Shown: piece after piece, positions 36,101 through 49,800 of the stretch
Numbering within the stretch: position 1 is the stretch's first letter
Layout: each line of letters opens with the position of its first letter
Assembly: GCA_035771175.1 (NCBI GenBank)
Contig: CM069610.1
Location: forward strand, 19,190,001-19,254,000
From: Paratinospora sagittata
Lineage: Eukaryota; Streptophyta; Magnoliopsida; Ranunculales; Menispermaceae
DNA length: 64,000 nucleotides
Reading direction: 5' to 3'
Translations under genes and position numbers: made by a program
The notes under the pieces: generated by a model
Databases searched by the model: none
What the model was told of the DNA's origin: nothing
The model's input: the letters and a program-made list of their open reading frames with translations, nothing else

Positions 36101-39100
36101 GAAGTTGGACCCCAAAGCTCTCAAGTGTGTTTTTGTCGGATACTCTTCCACTCAAAAGGGATATAAATGCTATCATCCGTCACCAAAGAAATTATTTGTC
36201 TCTGCCGATGTCACTTTCTGTGAACCTGAGCCCTATTTTTCCACTCCTCTTCCGGGGGAGAGTGTCATCATGGAAGATAAGGATCAGAACTCCCTTGATA
36301 ACCCTTTTGATCCTTTTGGCCCCTTTAACCTCCAACAAACCAAACCCGAATTTCCTACACCCTCTGTACCCAATGACGAACCTAAGGATCGAATGACTGG
36401 AAAAATGTACTCAAGGAAGAAAGTTGCAGCTCCTGAACCGATGCAAGTTCAAGAATCTAAACCAATCCTTGAATATGAGGTAACAAATCCTAAACCCTCC
36501 TTACAAATTTCATTAGTTCCTGAAACTAACAATGATCTTTTAGCCTCTGAATCTGACAACGATCTTCCCATTGCCATTAGAAAGGGCACAAGGGAATGCA
36601 CTAAACATCCTTTGTATCCACTATCTCGTGTTGTATCCTTCGAGAAGTTCTCGCCAACCCATAAGAGTTTCCTTACCAACCTGAACAACATCCAGACTCC
36701 TACATCATTATCCGAGGCTTTATCTAATACAAATTGGAAACAAGCTATGAATGTGGAAATGGAAGCCCTGGAGAAAATACAACATGGGAGTTGGTAGACT
36801 TGCCTGCAGGAAAGAAACATGTGGGATGCAAATGGATTTATACAGTAAAATACAAAGCAGATGGGTCCCTAGAGCGCTACAAGGTAAGATTAGTAGCCAA
36901 AGGATATACTCAGACATATGGTGTGGACTATCAAGAGACATTTGCTCCGGTTGCAAAAATGAATACTGTGAGACTTCTTTTGTCATTGGCAGCTAATTAT
37001 GACTGGGATCTGCAACAATTTGATGTAAAGAATGCATTTTTACATGGGGATTTAGAAGAAGAAATCTATATGGAAGTGCCTCCAGGATTTGGCACCACTG
37101 ATAAAGTGTGTAAATTGAAAAAGGCCCTGTATGGACTTAAACAATCTCCGAGGGCATGGTTTGGTCGGTTTGCCAAAGTAATGACAAATATGGGATATAG
37201 ACAAAGCCAAGGAGATCACACTCTGTTTATTAAGCACTCGACTTTAGGGGGAGTTACAGCTCTATTAGTGTATGTTGATGACATCATCATGACAGGAAAC
37301 AATGAGAACGAGAGACAAAATTTGAAGCAGTGTTTGACCGAGGAATTTGAGATCAAGGAACGAGGGAGATTGAAATATTTCCTAGGGATTGAAGTGGCAC
37401 ACTCTAAACAGGGAATCTTTATTTCTCAACAGAAGTACATTACAGACCTTCTTAAAGAAACAGGGAAGCTAGCATGCAAACCAATGAATACTCCTATTGA
37501 TCTTAATCACAAGCTTGGAGAAGCTGAAGAAGCGCTGACTATTAATAGGAGATGTATCAAAGACTAGTAGGAAGACTCATCTATCTCTCTCACACAAGAC
37601 CTGATATTGCATATGCAGTAAGTGTAATAAGTCAGTTCATGCACAACCCTAAAGATATTCATTTGCAAGCAGCTAATCGCGTTTTACAGTATCTTAAAGA
37701 GACTCCAGGATAGGGCATCTTATTTAAACGACACACAAGAGTGGTTCTTGAAGCATATACTGATTCAGACTATGCTGGTTCAGTAGTTGACAGAAGATCA
37801 ACTACTGGATATTGTACGTTTCTTGGTGGAAATTTGGTGACATGGCGAAGTAAAAAGCAGAACATAGTGGTCAGATCTAGTGTTGAAGTAGAATTCCGAG
37901 CAATGGCACAAGGAGTTTGTGTGCTATTATGGTTGCAGATAATTTTGACAGATTTGAAGATACACTGGGATGGCCCTATGAGACTATTGTGACAATAAAT
38001 CTGCAATTAGCATTGCCCATAACCCAGTTCAACATGATCGAACCAAGCATATAGAGATTGATAGACACTTTATTAAAGAGAAGCTTGATAGTGGGTTGAT
38101 CTGTACTCCATATGTGTCTACCAATAATCAGCTCGCCGATGTGCTCACTAAAGGGTTAAACCATACTGCATTTCAAGCAAATGTGTCCAAGCCGGGAATG
38201 GTAAACTTTTATTCACCAACTTGAGGGGGAGTGTTGTGGAGGAGCAAAATCTGTGGGATTAATTTTCTTTAAGGATTTATTTCCTTTAAGGTTTATTTCC
38301 TTTAAGGATTTGTTTCCTTTAAGGAAAGATGATAATTTTAGTAGTCATTTTATTTAGCAGTTACTAAAATTATAATTATAGCTACATGTGTGCATAGCCC
38401 TGTATGTCTATATATATGGAGTCTCTCCATTAAGACATCATCAAGAATAAGAAAATATTTCCTCTCTTCTCCCGTGGACGGACGTAGGCCTTAGAGCCGA
38501 ACCACGTTACATCTTCGTGTCTTTTATTATTATTTAACACAACCAAATGGCAGCTGGCCAATTTCAAGACCTTTTTATGACATTAAATTATGTTATACAC
38601 AGCTATACCAGAAAAAAAAAATGTAAATGAGCAAGCCTTCCAAATGCAAGACACTAGTTGACAAGGCTTTTCTCAAATATAGTTGAAGCTGCACACTAAT
38701 GCTCCACACAAGAACTTCTAGCACAAGAGGAAAAAAAAATCTCCACAGAACAGAGAACAAGTAAATGAGACATGCAAATGACAGAAAGCAAGGAAATCTC
38801 CATGCTAAAAGCCATCATACTGTTTTTCCAAGAGACAAATGGCAAGCAAGGTTCCATGATATCTTATTCTCTATGCGGCAAAAGTAAAGGAGAGAATGAA
38901 CCTGTTGTGCAACAAAGATGTTTAATCCATGAACTGAAATATGAAAATTCCCAGCGACTCTTTGAACATCTAGAACTCCATACACCTGTTATAAAAATAG
39001 TCGGCAGAGATTTAAGTGTTTGAACATCGGCAGAAATTCAAGTAAGTTGAACTTCACTAAACTTAATAAGCCATACCCGACATCCTTCCCCATTTGCCAG

Positions 39101-42100
39101 AGCTTGTTTCACTGTCTTGACCATTTTTTCAGCATCTTCACCAAATCCATGCATATGATGTTTGTGAGAGGAGCTCTCATCATGATCCTTGTCTTCCTCT
39201 GTCAATGAAAAACTAATGGAATAAAAAACTAGCCCAAAATTATAACTAAGCTCCCTTCACAGGTCAAAAGGAAAATCAGAAATACAAGCACAAAACATGA
39301 AATACCAAATAGGATAAATCAAGCTGGTAATTGTATGTTGCAAAATTTGTGTCCGAACATTTTGCCCACAAAATTGGTAAATTAGATACAAAAAGCCAAT
39401 GTATCTTATTTTAAGGCACCCTTGCCTTTCTTCAGTATATCAATGCAAATTAGCTCTTGCCATTTTTAATGAACAGAGGCTATCATCTAACTCCTCAATG
39501 GAGCATCTATTGGTCTTCATCCTGAATCACCAAACTCAGCCAACTCTCTTATTTTACTTGCAATTGGCACTAACCCTATTCTCTTGCAAATAAATAATTC
39601 ATGAGAAATATAAAAGAAAAAAAAATTATTCAGTATTGTTTGAATGTTTTCCGTGATATTCACATTTCAGTACAATTTGATAAGAGAAAGGTACCAAATG
39701 CTATTTCCAATTAGGAGTTTTAGCAATGGAAACTCTATGCAACTGAAAAAAGAAAAAAAAATCCAAAAGTAAATTTTGTTGATGACAAAGAAGTGTTTGG
39801 CCATGCATACTTGCATTCAAATGCGTCAGAGGCAATAATCTAGCTCAGGAGAAAACTTAAAGATCAAATTAAGCTTTCTGATTTTGATGCCCAACAGACC
39901 AGGTGTGTAGAAAGCGTAAAATGATGAAATTTATGTAATATGATCTACTCATATTTTCTGCATTTAGTAATAAACCATGAGCATGATTTCCTTATGCAAC
40001 ATGACATCTCTATAGTTAATTGACCGACCAAAACGTGAATAATATATTGGGAATTTGGACACGTGCAACTATGCTACTCACACGTTAGGTATCCTATCCT
40101 GTACAACAAATTAAAATTCTCCATTTCATCTTTGTAATCAACTTCTCCTTTAATTAATACACTAAATAGGTTATATAATTTTAAGACAGTACTCCAAAAG
40201 AACGCTTATGAACTTGCTGCCATTCAAAAAGTGTGGATCATATGATTAACGATAAGGACAAATGTGTGAGTTGTGTTTCAATTATGTGCGGTGCAACCTG
40301 GAAAACAAGGTTCAACAAACTTCCAACCAGCTGATCATGGAAAAATATAGATTCTTAGTAAAGCCATTACTCTGCACATTGCATCAGTCTATAGAAAAAT
40401 TATAGGTGAAGATAGAAGACAATTGTAGCATGATTTCATAATTTTCTTGAAAATCGATTGCTATTCATAATGGGGGATTTCAATCTGTGAGAAACCAGAA
40501 GGAGAAATGGGAGGAAAACCTTTCAGGAAAGAAAACAGAGAACCATTGTCTTGGTGGAATGAAGCTAATTCCAGATTTTCTGATCAAAAAAAAAAAAACA
40601 GAAAAAGACTTTTAACTCCAGATCTTAACCATGGTTCAAAAATTCTCTGAAATTCGGCGAACTTCCACAAAGTTTTTCCCCTTTTTTTACCACCAAAGTG
40701 CAAAGTGGATGTAAAATAAAAAATGCAAAAATTCGCCAAAATAATTCGATAAAATTTGACAAAATTCGATGAACTTCAAAAAATTTCTATTTTTCAATTC
40801 AAAAATGCAGAAATTTGACAAAAAATTTGATCAATTTCAACAAAATTCGATGAAATTCGACAGAGAAGTAAACAAATGTTATTTCATCAATAGAAAACAA
40901 AAAAATACTAATAATTATGTATTATTTTCAACTTCATCAACCAACATAGTAACATAACTTTTAAAAAATAATTTAACAAGCTAACAAATTATGTAGTTTA
41001 TGGGATATGCTTTACTAAAAAGAGAAGAAAAGAAGCAAAAAAATAAATAAATAAATAAAGTTGAAATAAGAAAAAAACTTAAAAATAAATTAAAAAAGTT
41101 CTCAAAGTCATCATCTTTCAGTTAACTCTTATAAAACAAGATAAAAAAAATAATACATTTAAATAATAAACTAATAAATTAAGCATAGTGAAATTCAAAC
41201 TAGTAAAGTATATGGTTGAGAACAAGCCACCACAAAATTAAATATCAAAACAAAAAAAAAGGAATTAAGACCAAAAGCCACCATTTCAAATTCATCAACC
41301 CACTTAACAAGATTGATTTTGTTAGGTCACTTATTGGTATTTTTATATATTAACAGTGTCTATTTATATTAGTTTTTAGCTTATACTACAATAAATCTAG
41401 CTATTTAAGCATATATGCAAAAATTCTCTAAACTTCTCTAATTTTATACAAAAAATTTCCATGTCGAATTAAACTTCTCCGAATTAAAATTCCAATTTTC
41501 AAGTGACCGAAGTCGAGTCGAAATCAAATTTTCGATCCTTGATCTTAAAAACTCAAAGAGCTTGTTTGACTAAGGAATTTTGGGAGTGTTAACGCCTATC
41601 CTTATTAAAGAACAAAGTGCTTTTTGTGTCTCAGCTTACAATTTGACGCTGTTTTACGACTAACCAAGTCAAAGATCTAGGGCCAAGCAATATTTTGAGC
41701 GCTTAAGGGCATGCATGGTAGATTGAGCTATTGTTTTGTAGCCTAGTTTAAACTCTTATTTGTTATTTCTTTTTCATATGCTATGCTGCTGTTTCGTTTT
41801 CCATTTGGTCTTTTGTCCTATATTCAGGTAACCGCAGTCATGAGTAAACCCACTTTCAATTTTTCGCTAAAACAAAAAGGAAAAGAAAATCTCTTATGGC
41901 CTTGGAGCATGGTTGCCACAATCCCTATTTGAAACTATGAAACTTAAGATTCATGATACGATTCAAAGGAATTTAATTCAAATCCTTAACCTCAATTCCA
42001 ACAATACTGACTTACAATTCACGATTCAAAAAGTGAATATGTATATATAATAGTCATGTTTTAACTTTTAAATTTAAGCACTTAATGTGTCGTGCCAATT

Positions 42101-45100
42101 TAAGAAATAAATAATTACTTATAGGCATGGTTTCTAACCATTTAACTAGATAAAAATATCAACATGAACCAGTTTAATAAGGATGGGTTCTTCAACAAAA
42201 AACCAGTTATGGAAATTAGTTGAGTGTTCCTAAAAATAAAATCCTAGAGAAAGGTGGCATAAGAAATGAAAAATTATGAAGTATTAATTTTCAGTTTTAA
42301 TTAGAAATTAATTTAATTAGGTTACACATTAATTGGCAATTTTTCCTAAGAATAAACTCAAGGTACGAAACTTCGATTTCGCCCTAAACTTCGACCTTCA
42401 AAAATCAGAATTAATTCGGAGAAGTTTAATTCGACATGGAGAATTTTTGTAAACATTTGCTAAATTAGAGAAGTTTAGAGAATTTTTGCATATATGCTTA
42501 AATATCTAAATTTATTGTAGTATAAGCTAAAAACTAATATAAATAGACACTTTTAATACATAAAAATATCAATAAGCGACCTAACAAAATCAATCTTGTT
42601 AAGTGAGTTGATGAATTTGAATGACGGCTTTTGGTCTTAATTTGTTTTCTTTATTTTGATATTTAATTTTGTGGTGGCTTGCTTCTCGACCATATACTTT
42701 ACTAGTTTGAATTCTATCATGCTTAATTTATTAGTTTATTATTTGAATGTGTTGTTTATTAATCTTGTTTCATAAGAGTTAACTAAAAAAAGATGACTTT
42801 AGAAAATCTTTTAATTTATTTTTAAGTTTTTATCTTATTTCGACTTTAACTATGTATCTATTTTGCTTCTTTTCTTTCTTTTTTTTGGTAAAGCATATCC
42901 CAAAAACTACATAATTTGTTAACTTGTTAAATTATTTTTTAAAATTTATATTGCTATGTTGGTTGATGAAGTTGAAAATAATACATAATTATTAGTGGTT
43001 TTTTGTTTTTTATTGATGAAGTAACATCGTTTTTACTTCTCTGTCTAATTTCATCGAATTTTGTCGAATTTTATCGAATTTTTGCTCGAATTTTTGCATT
43101 TTTTTATTGAAAGACTAAACTTTTGTCGAAGTTTATCGAATTTCGTCAAAGTTGTCGAAGTTTATCGAATTATTTAGCGAATTTTTGCATTTTTTATTTT
43201 ACATCCCACTTTGCACTTCGATGGTAAAAAAACCGAAAAAATTCGCCGAATTTCGGCGAAATTCAGCGAATTTTTAGTCCTTGAATAAACTCCTTAGTGA
43301 AGAGAACATTATTAACAAAACATTAGTCAATTTGAATTTCATATTAGGACTAAAATGACTAGTTTTTTGGATCTTCAATTGGTTTTCTTAACTAAAATGA
43401 CTAGTTAACAAAACTACAAATTGAAAAATATCTTTTGTTCATAGACATTGACTTGTATATATGTTTTTATACACGATTCATGTACTGCACATGAATCTAA
43501 CAATTCATCGATTCGAATCCTAATGAGAATCCTGATTTGATTTACCAAACTCTCACACAATTGGATTCTAATTCACAATTTTGACAACTATGCTTTAGAG
43601 TGTGAGTATGTGAGAATAGCACTAAATGTACAATAAACACCTAAGTTTCCATGAAGGAACAATGAATAATAAAGCTGATTATCATTTTTTCATGAAAAGA
43701 TAAGTGAGGTGACCTCATTCCATACGTATTAAAATGGACATTGCAAACTTGTTTGCAAAGCTTTTTTAGAATAAGTTCTAAAAAAAAAGAAAAATAAATT
43801 CTAAGAGCATGTGTGCTATAGTCCATATTAGAGAATGATGCTCCTTGAATTTTAACTTTGGAGGAGAGCGACCTCTTCTTCCCCAAGCAATCATAGTCAA
43901 AAAATGGTAATGTTGACTGAGAATCCTATATGAAACCTCAAAAAAGTGTCCCTGCATTAAAGATGATAACTAATTCAGAAAGATGTTAATACCATGCTTG
44001 TGAGTTGTGTGTTCCTTTTCAACAAGATCAGATAAGTATTCAGTCCCGATAATGTGCCCATCCCTACTCAAGCGAAGCTGCAGCAAAAATACCCAACAGG
44101 TTAGTGGATGTGCAAAGTATTTAAGTCCAATAAGCATACCTTTAAAGAACTGCAAAGCAACTCAAATAACAAGTTATTGAGCTAATGATTACCCATTCCA
44201 TTATCAAAAATAGAAATGTTACGTCAATTGACTCATTTAAACCCAATTTAAAATCTTAAATTGAAATCAAATTGTTTCAAGTTTGGGGAATCAAATGGTG
44301 ATTAAAATTTATGAACTGCATTATTCATGTACATTGTATGAATCATGTAAAGATGTAGAAGTTAATATCCACTAAGACATCGAGTTGTTAAAATCTTACA
44401 TTGAAATCAAATTGTTTCAAGTTTGGGGAATCAAATGGGGATTAAAATTTATGAACTGTATTATTCATGTACATTGTATGAATCATGTAAAGATGTAGAA
44501 GTTAATATCCACTGAGACATGGAGTTTAGTTGGTAGTTTTGCTAACTAGTCATTTTTGTCGTAATTGAAGATTTAGGAACGGTAGCATTTTGAAAGGATG
44601 ATCTCTTCACTAAGGAGATAATCCTTACAAAAACTAGTCAAATCTAAAATTTGTAATGTGAGGATCCTAAACTTTACCCTTGAAATAACCCAAGTATGTG
44701 ACCCAAACACTGAGAATATAGACTCTTTGAAAACCAATTGGGAGGCGTTTAAAGACCTTAGAAAATCAATTTTAGTTGGGAAACTGATAAGTACCAGGGT
44801 TTCTAATGCCAAAAATCTAAATGAATGAATGTATTTCACAAAAGTAAGAAAGAAAAAGAATGAGGAACTTCTTTATTGGCCGTATTCGAGAGACTACCGC
44901 TCTCGCAGAACAACAAAAACGAATTCAATGTCTACCCTTCATCCTTACAGAGACCCCTTTTATACTCTTCCCACTACCCTTACAATACACCCCACTTTAC
45001 ATAGAACAATTTACAATGTACTCCTTTTTTACAAAACAATTATAGTACACCCTATTTTCCCCAAAAATTACAATTGACTCTCAAAATTCCTTAGTTCTTG

Positions 45101-46792
45101 GGTTGCACTATCATACTCCTTTTTTACAAAACAATTATAGTACACCCTATTTTCCCCAAAAATTACAATTGACTCTCAAAATTCCTTAGTTCTTGGGTTG
45201 CACGCACTATCATCCTCTTGCTTCTTCTTGAGTACACCTGATGAATTGGAAGAATGATAGGAAGTGTTGTACCAGTACTCTACCCATAGTAACCAAGTCA
45301 CCCAAATGTCGCGACTTATCATACGCGAAACAACGAAGATAAACCTCCACACATCGATTTACCACCTCCGTCTCACCATTCGTTTAGGGATGGTACGCCG
45401 TGCTCCGTCAAAGAATAGTGCCCTATAACCTGAAAAGTTCCATACAAAACCTGTCAAAGAAAACCTTGTCTCTGTCAGAAATGATAGAACGAGGTATTCC
45501 ATGCAAATGGACCACATCGCGAACAAAAATGGAAGCCACCACCGCAGCCGTGACAGGATGCCGCAGTAATGAGAAATGAGCATACTTGCTCAACCGGTCT
45601 ATTACAACCAAGATTGTATCATACTCATCAGATTTAGGGAGCCCCTCAATAAAATCCATACTCACGTCCTGAGTGTTGTCAAGGCGGGGCCTTGGGTAGT
45701 TGCACCGCCTAGACCACTGCCCAAGGTACGAAACTTCGATTTCACCCTAAACTTCGACATTCAAAAATCAGAATTAATTCGGAGAAGTTTAATTCGACAT
45801 GGAGAATTTTTGTAAAAATTTGCTAAATTAGAGAAGTTTAGAGAATTTTTGCATATATGCTTAAATATCTAAATTTATTATAGTATAAGCTAAAAACTAA
45901 TATAAATAGACACTTTTAATACATAAAAATATCAATAAGCGACCTAACAAAATCAATCTTGTTAAGTGAGTTGATGAATTTGAATGACGGCTTTTGGTCT
46001 TAATTTGTTTTCTTTATTTTGATATTTAATTTTGTGGTGGCTTGCTTCTCGACCATATACTTTACTAGTTTGAATTCTATCATGCTTAATTTATTAGTTT
46101 ATTATTTGAATGTGTTGTTTATTAATCTTGTTTCATAAGAGTTAACTAAAAAAAGATGACTTTAGAAAATCTTTTAATTTATTTTTAAGTTTTTATCTTA
46201 TTTCGACTTTAACTATGTATCTATTTTGCTTCTTTTCTTTCTTTTTTTTGGTAAAGCATATCCCAAAAACTACATAATTTGTTAACTTGTTAAATTATTT
46301 TTTAAAATTTATATTGCTATGTTGGTTGATGAAGTTGAAAATAATACATAATTATTAGTGTTTTTTTGTTTTTTATTGATGAAGTAACATCTTTTTTACT
46401 TCTCTGTCTAATTTCATCGAATTTTGTCGAATTTTATCGAATTTTTGCTCGATTTTTTGCATTTTTTTATTGAAAAACTAAACTTTTGTCGAAGTTTATC
46501 GAATTTCGTCGAAGTTGTCGAAGTTTATCGAATTATTTAGCGAATTTTTGCATTTTTTATTTTACATCCCACTTTTCGCTTCGATGGTAAAAAAACAGAA
46601 AAAATTCGGCTAATTTTTAGTCCTTGCCACTGCCTAGGCGGTTTGGGGAGGTCTAAGCAATATTTTTTTAAAGGATTTTTTTTGAATTTTTTTTTTGTTA
46701 AAACCTACGAAATCTTCTCTTTTCTGCCACTTCGACTTCTGAATTAAATTAATAATTACATATAATTTAATATATAAATTAAATTAATAATT

Positions 46793-46828
<36 letters not shown>

Positions 46829-49800
46829 CGAGTGAGGGACCAATGAATAAATAAATAAATTTTTCAAGGACCTCTAAATAAATATTTTATATCCCGCATT
46901 AATCCCGCCTAGGCCCCGCCTCGCCTAATTAAGGTTTACCGCCTACCACCGCCTTTCCGCCTTGACAATACTCGTCCTCCCAAATTGTTGCCGGAAAGGG
47001 TAGGGGCTGAAACAAATCTGTCGGAGATAATGCTTGCGTCTTGTTTTGCTGACAAACGAGGCATTCTTCCACAAATTTCTTGATGTTCTTCATTCCTACC
47101 CAAAAGAAAATTCCAGGTGAGGCGCTTGTAAGTCCGCAAAAACCATGAATGACCCCCAATGGCGCCTGCATGACCTTCTTGCATAAGAGCTGTTGTAATA
47201 GTGGAAGTACAAGGAATCACCAACCTCCCTTTGTAGAGAAGGGTACCCCAATCCAAAGAGTAATTCGGATGAGCTCGTGGATCCAGTAGACTTGATTGGA
47301 TCCAGTTGATTGGATGGTGCGTCGTAAGCCCACCTGTGATTATTTAAACCCCTCCTTCACAATTTTTGAGTATTTTCACTTCTAAACTCGCACCTGCTGC
47401 CAAGGGTACCCCAATCCAAAGAGTAATTCGGATGAGCTCGTGGATCCAGTAGACTTGATTGGATCCAGCTGATTGGATGGTGCGTCGTAAGCCCACCTGT
47501 GATTATTTAAACCCTTCCTTCACAATTTTTGAGTATTTTCACTTCTAAACTCGCACCTGCTGCCAAGGGGGTAGAACCCTAGGGGAGTTCTAGAGAGTTT
47601 CGAACAAGTTTTGAAGGCTAGATCGAAGCTCAAATGCATCGATTCAAAGATTGAAAGGTTAGATCCATGTTCCTCCTTCTCCCCTTTCATGGTTGGGATG
47701 GGTGGTTTGTTTGGAACCATTCCAATAAGGGTTGGTCCAATTCTGGTTTAGGAGTATTATAGCCAATGTGGCCTCTCCAGGGTTTACAGGAGAGGGGTGC
47801 CACATGTAACCTAATCCAATGTTTTCAAGGCGCCAAGGCGATTTGTCCCATCTAGGCGAGGTGAAGCCTAGACGTGGCCTAGAAATAAAAAAAAATTATT
47901 TATAGGTCCCTAGATAATTAATTAATTATTTACAGGTCTCAAGATTGTCCATATACAAAATTATATATATCTAACTGTATTTTATAATAAATTTTAAATT
48001 TTCATAAAATGATCAAAAACACTTCATGTTAATTAAATTCATGTCCACAAAACATTAATTCATGCCACAATACACATTATCCAAAAGATTCAAAAGTACA
48101 AAAATCAAATATCTATTGTCGAAGGGTCGCCGGAGATTTCGACGACGTTTCTTGGTCGGAACAAATAGGAAGGATGGGCTTAGGGAGAAAAAGGTTTGAG
48201 GGTTTACTATAGAAAATGGGCGTTTATGTTTTTAAAGCTTTTTTTTACAAATTAGAGAGACCCCGCTAAACTTTTAAAATATTAGTACAAACCCCCGGTG
48301 CCTGCCTTGTACAAAGCCTAGGCGTTTTCTCCCTAAAACGCCTAGGCGTAGCCTTGAAAACATTGACCTAATCAAATTATGTTTCAAATCAACACCTATA
48401 ATAAATACTTCATAATTGTTCATTTCCAAAACCACCTTTCGCTAGTCTATGATTGTTAGAATAACTCAACTCAACTTAGCTTTACAAAGCCTTTTTCCCA
48501 ATTATATGAGTTTGGCTACATGATAAAGCTATTTGTATTACAAGTAGCTTTATCTCTATCCATGTATTTTAAGTTCTCTTTTGCTATAGTTAACAAGTCG
48601 CACCTTCTAATGAATGCAATTGATAATCTTCATAGTTTGGGTTCCAAATACTTTGATCATTTCTTTTATTTTATGTTATTTTATTAGAATATTGTAATAC
48701 ATCATATTATAGATAATATTAGTAAAAAGCTCTCAACCAATTTTCCAAGAACTTTAATGTTGGCTAAGGGTTTTCTTTTTTTTTTTTTTTTTTTTTTTTT
48801 TTTGGAGAATTGAGGTTATCCAAGCTACCGCCCGAATAATCCCTTCGGCCACTATTGGCTGGCATGGGAAATTCCCCCAGTGGCCATGCTTAGTATTAGG
48901 CCTACTCCTTGGTGGATGGTGGTGAGACCAATGTTGGACTCAGGTATGGGTGTCAGATATAGATACATATCTAGAGGTCAGACTTATTCATTTTCAAATT
49001 CTAGGATACGTGGATTCGCCGACTCGGCTATACTATATGTTGGTTTTTCCTTTTCTTTCTTCTTTTTATTTATTTATTGTTCGTTTTGTTCTCTCACTTA
49101 AGTGAATTTCACCTATTAGTCATTATCTTCTTTATGCTTTCTCTTCTTTCAATTGGAGAATCTACATACTAGTATTCTAAAATCTAAGGTATAGGACGCA
49201 AATCTCATACCCATGTCAGATCATGAAGTGTCGGACACAAGTACAATGGGATAAAGTAAAGAGTCCGGGTAACATAGGGTGAGACTGTGAGACTTGATCG
49301 TATGACTTTCGGTGTTAAGAGTTGGTCCTAAGTACACCACCACACTATCACTTGGATGGTTAGGGTTGGATGTTGTTGAAGAAGGCACTTTTGGCAATGA
49401 CCTAGAAAAGTGGTCATTATAGACCATAGTATTGGTTGGGGATCGTGACAATATTTACTCGATTTTTTTGTGTTTTTGTATTTTTATTATTTTCTCTAAT
49501 TCTTTTTTACATTAAGAAAAATTCCTGTCTAATTTATCTCTTACTGTTTCACTATATACCCATCTTACTATTCACAATTCCATTGCATTTAATTTATTGG
49601 TTTGTTGTTTATTTATTGCTTAGTATTATATTCCATAAAGCATGGCTAGCTTGATTGAGGTCTTCTAAGCTTTTCATTGACCTTCAACTAGATGCATCAA
49701 TGATATAATATTCTAGAAGAAATCCACTTAAGCCAACCTAATTTAATTTATGATTGATTCATCTCATATTTCTCTTCTTTAATGAATAATTGATCTTAAG

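Larger units (their letters stand above)
33355..38539 (+). mobile_element. Ty1/copia retrotransposon in intron 7, 5' LTR missing
   Basis: It holds a TC-rich leader (about 33400-33840), gag, pol and a 308-bp 3' LTR. Only about 20 bp resembling the LTR remain at its left edge, no Met-tRNA primer site is visible, and no target duplication can be matched. The element lies antisense to the host gene, inside its 7.3-kb intron 7. Confidence 0.85.
45215..47330 (-). pseudogene. Ty3/gypsy integrase fragment, split by a nested hAT-type element
   Basis: The right part (46974-47330) encodes the pre-integrase zinc region: [21 protein letters not shown], and [20 protein letters not shown] ending PFPATIWED. 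After the insertion 45671-46973 the protein resumes as [20 protein letters not shown], then RLSKYAHF and [15 protein letters not shown], the integrase core. Frameshifts follow. RT and gag are absent, so this is a truncated relic in intron 4. Confidence 0.85.
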
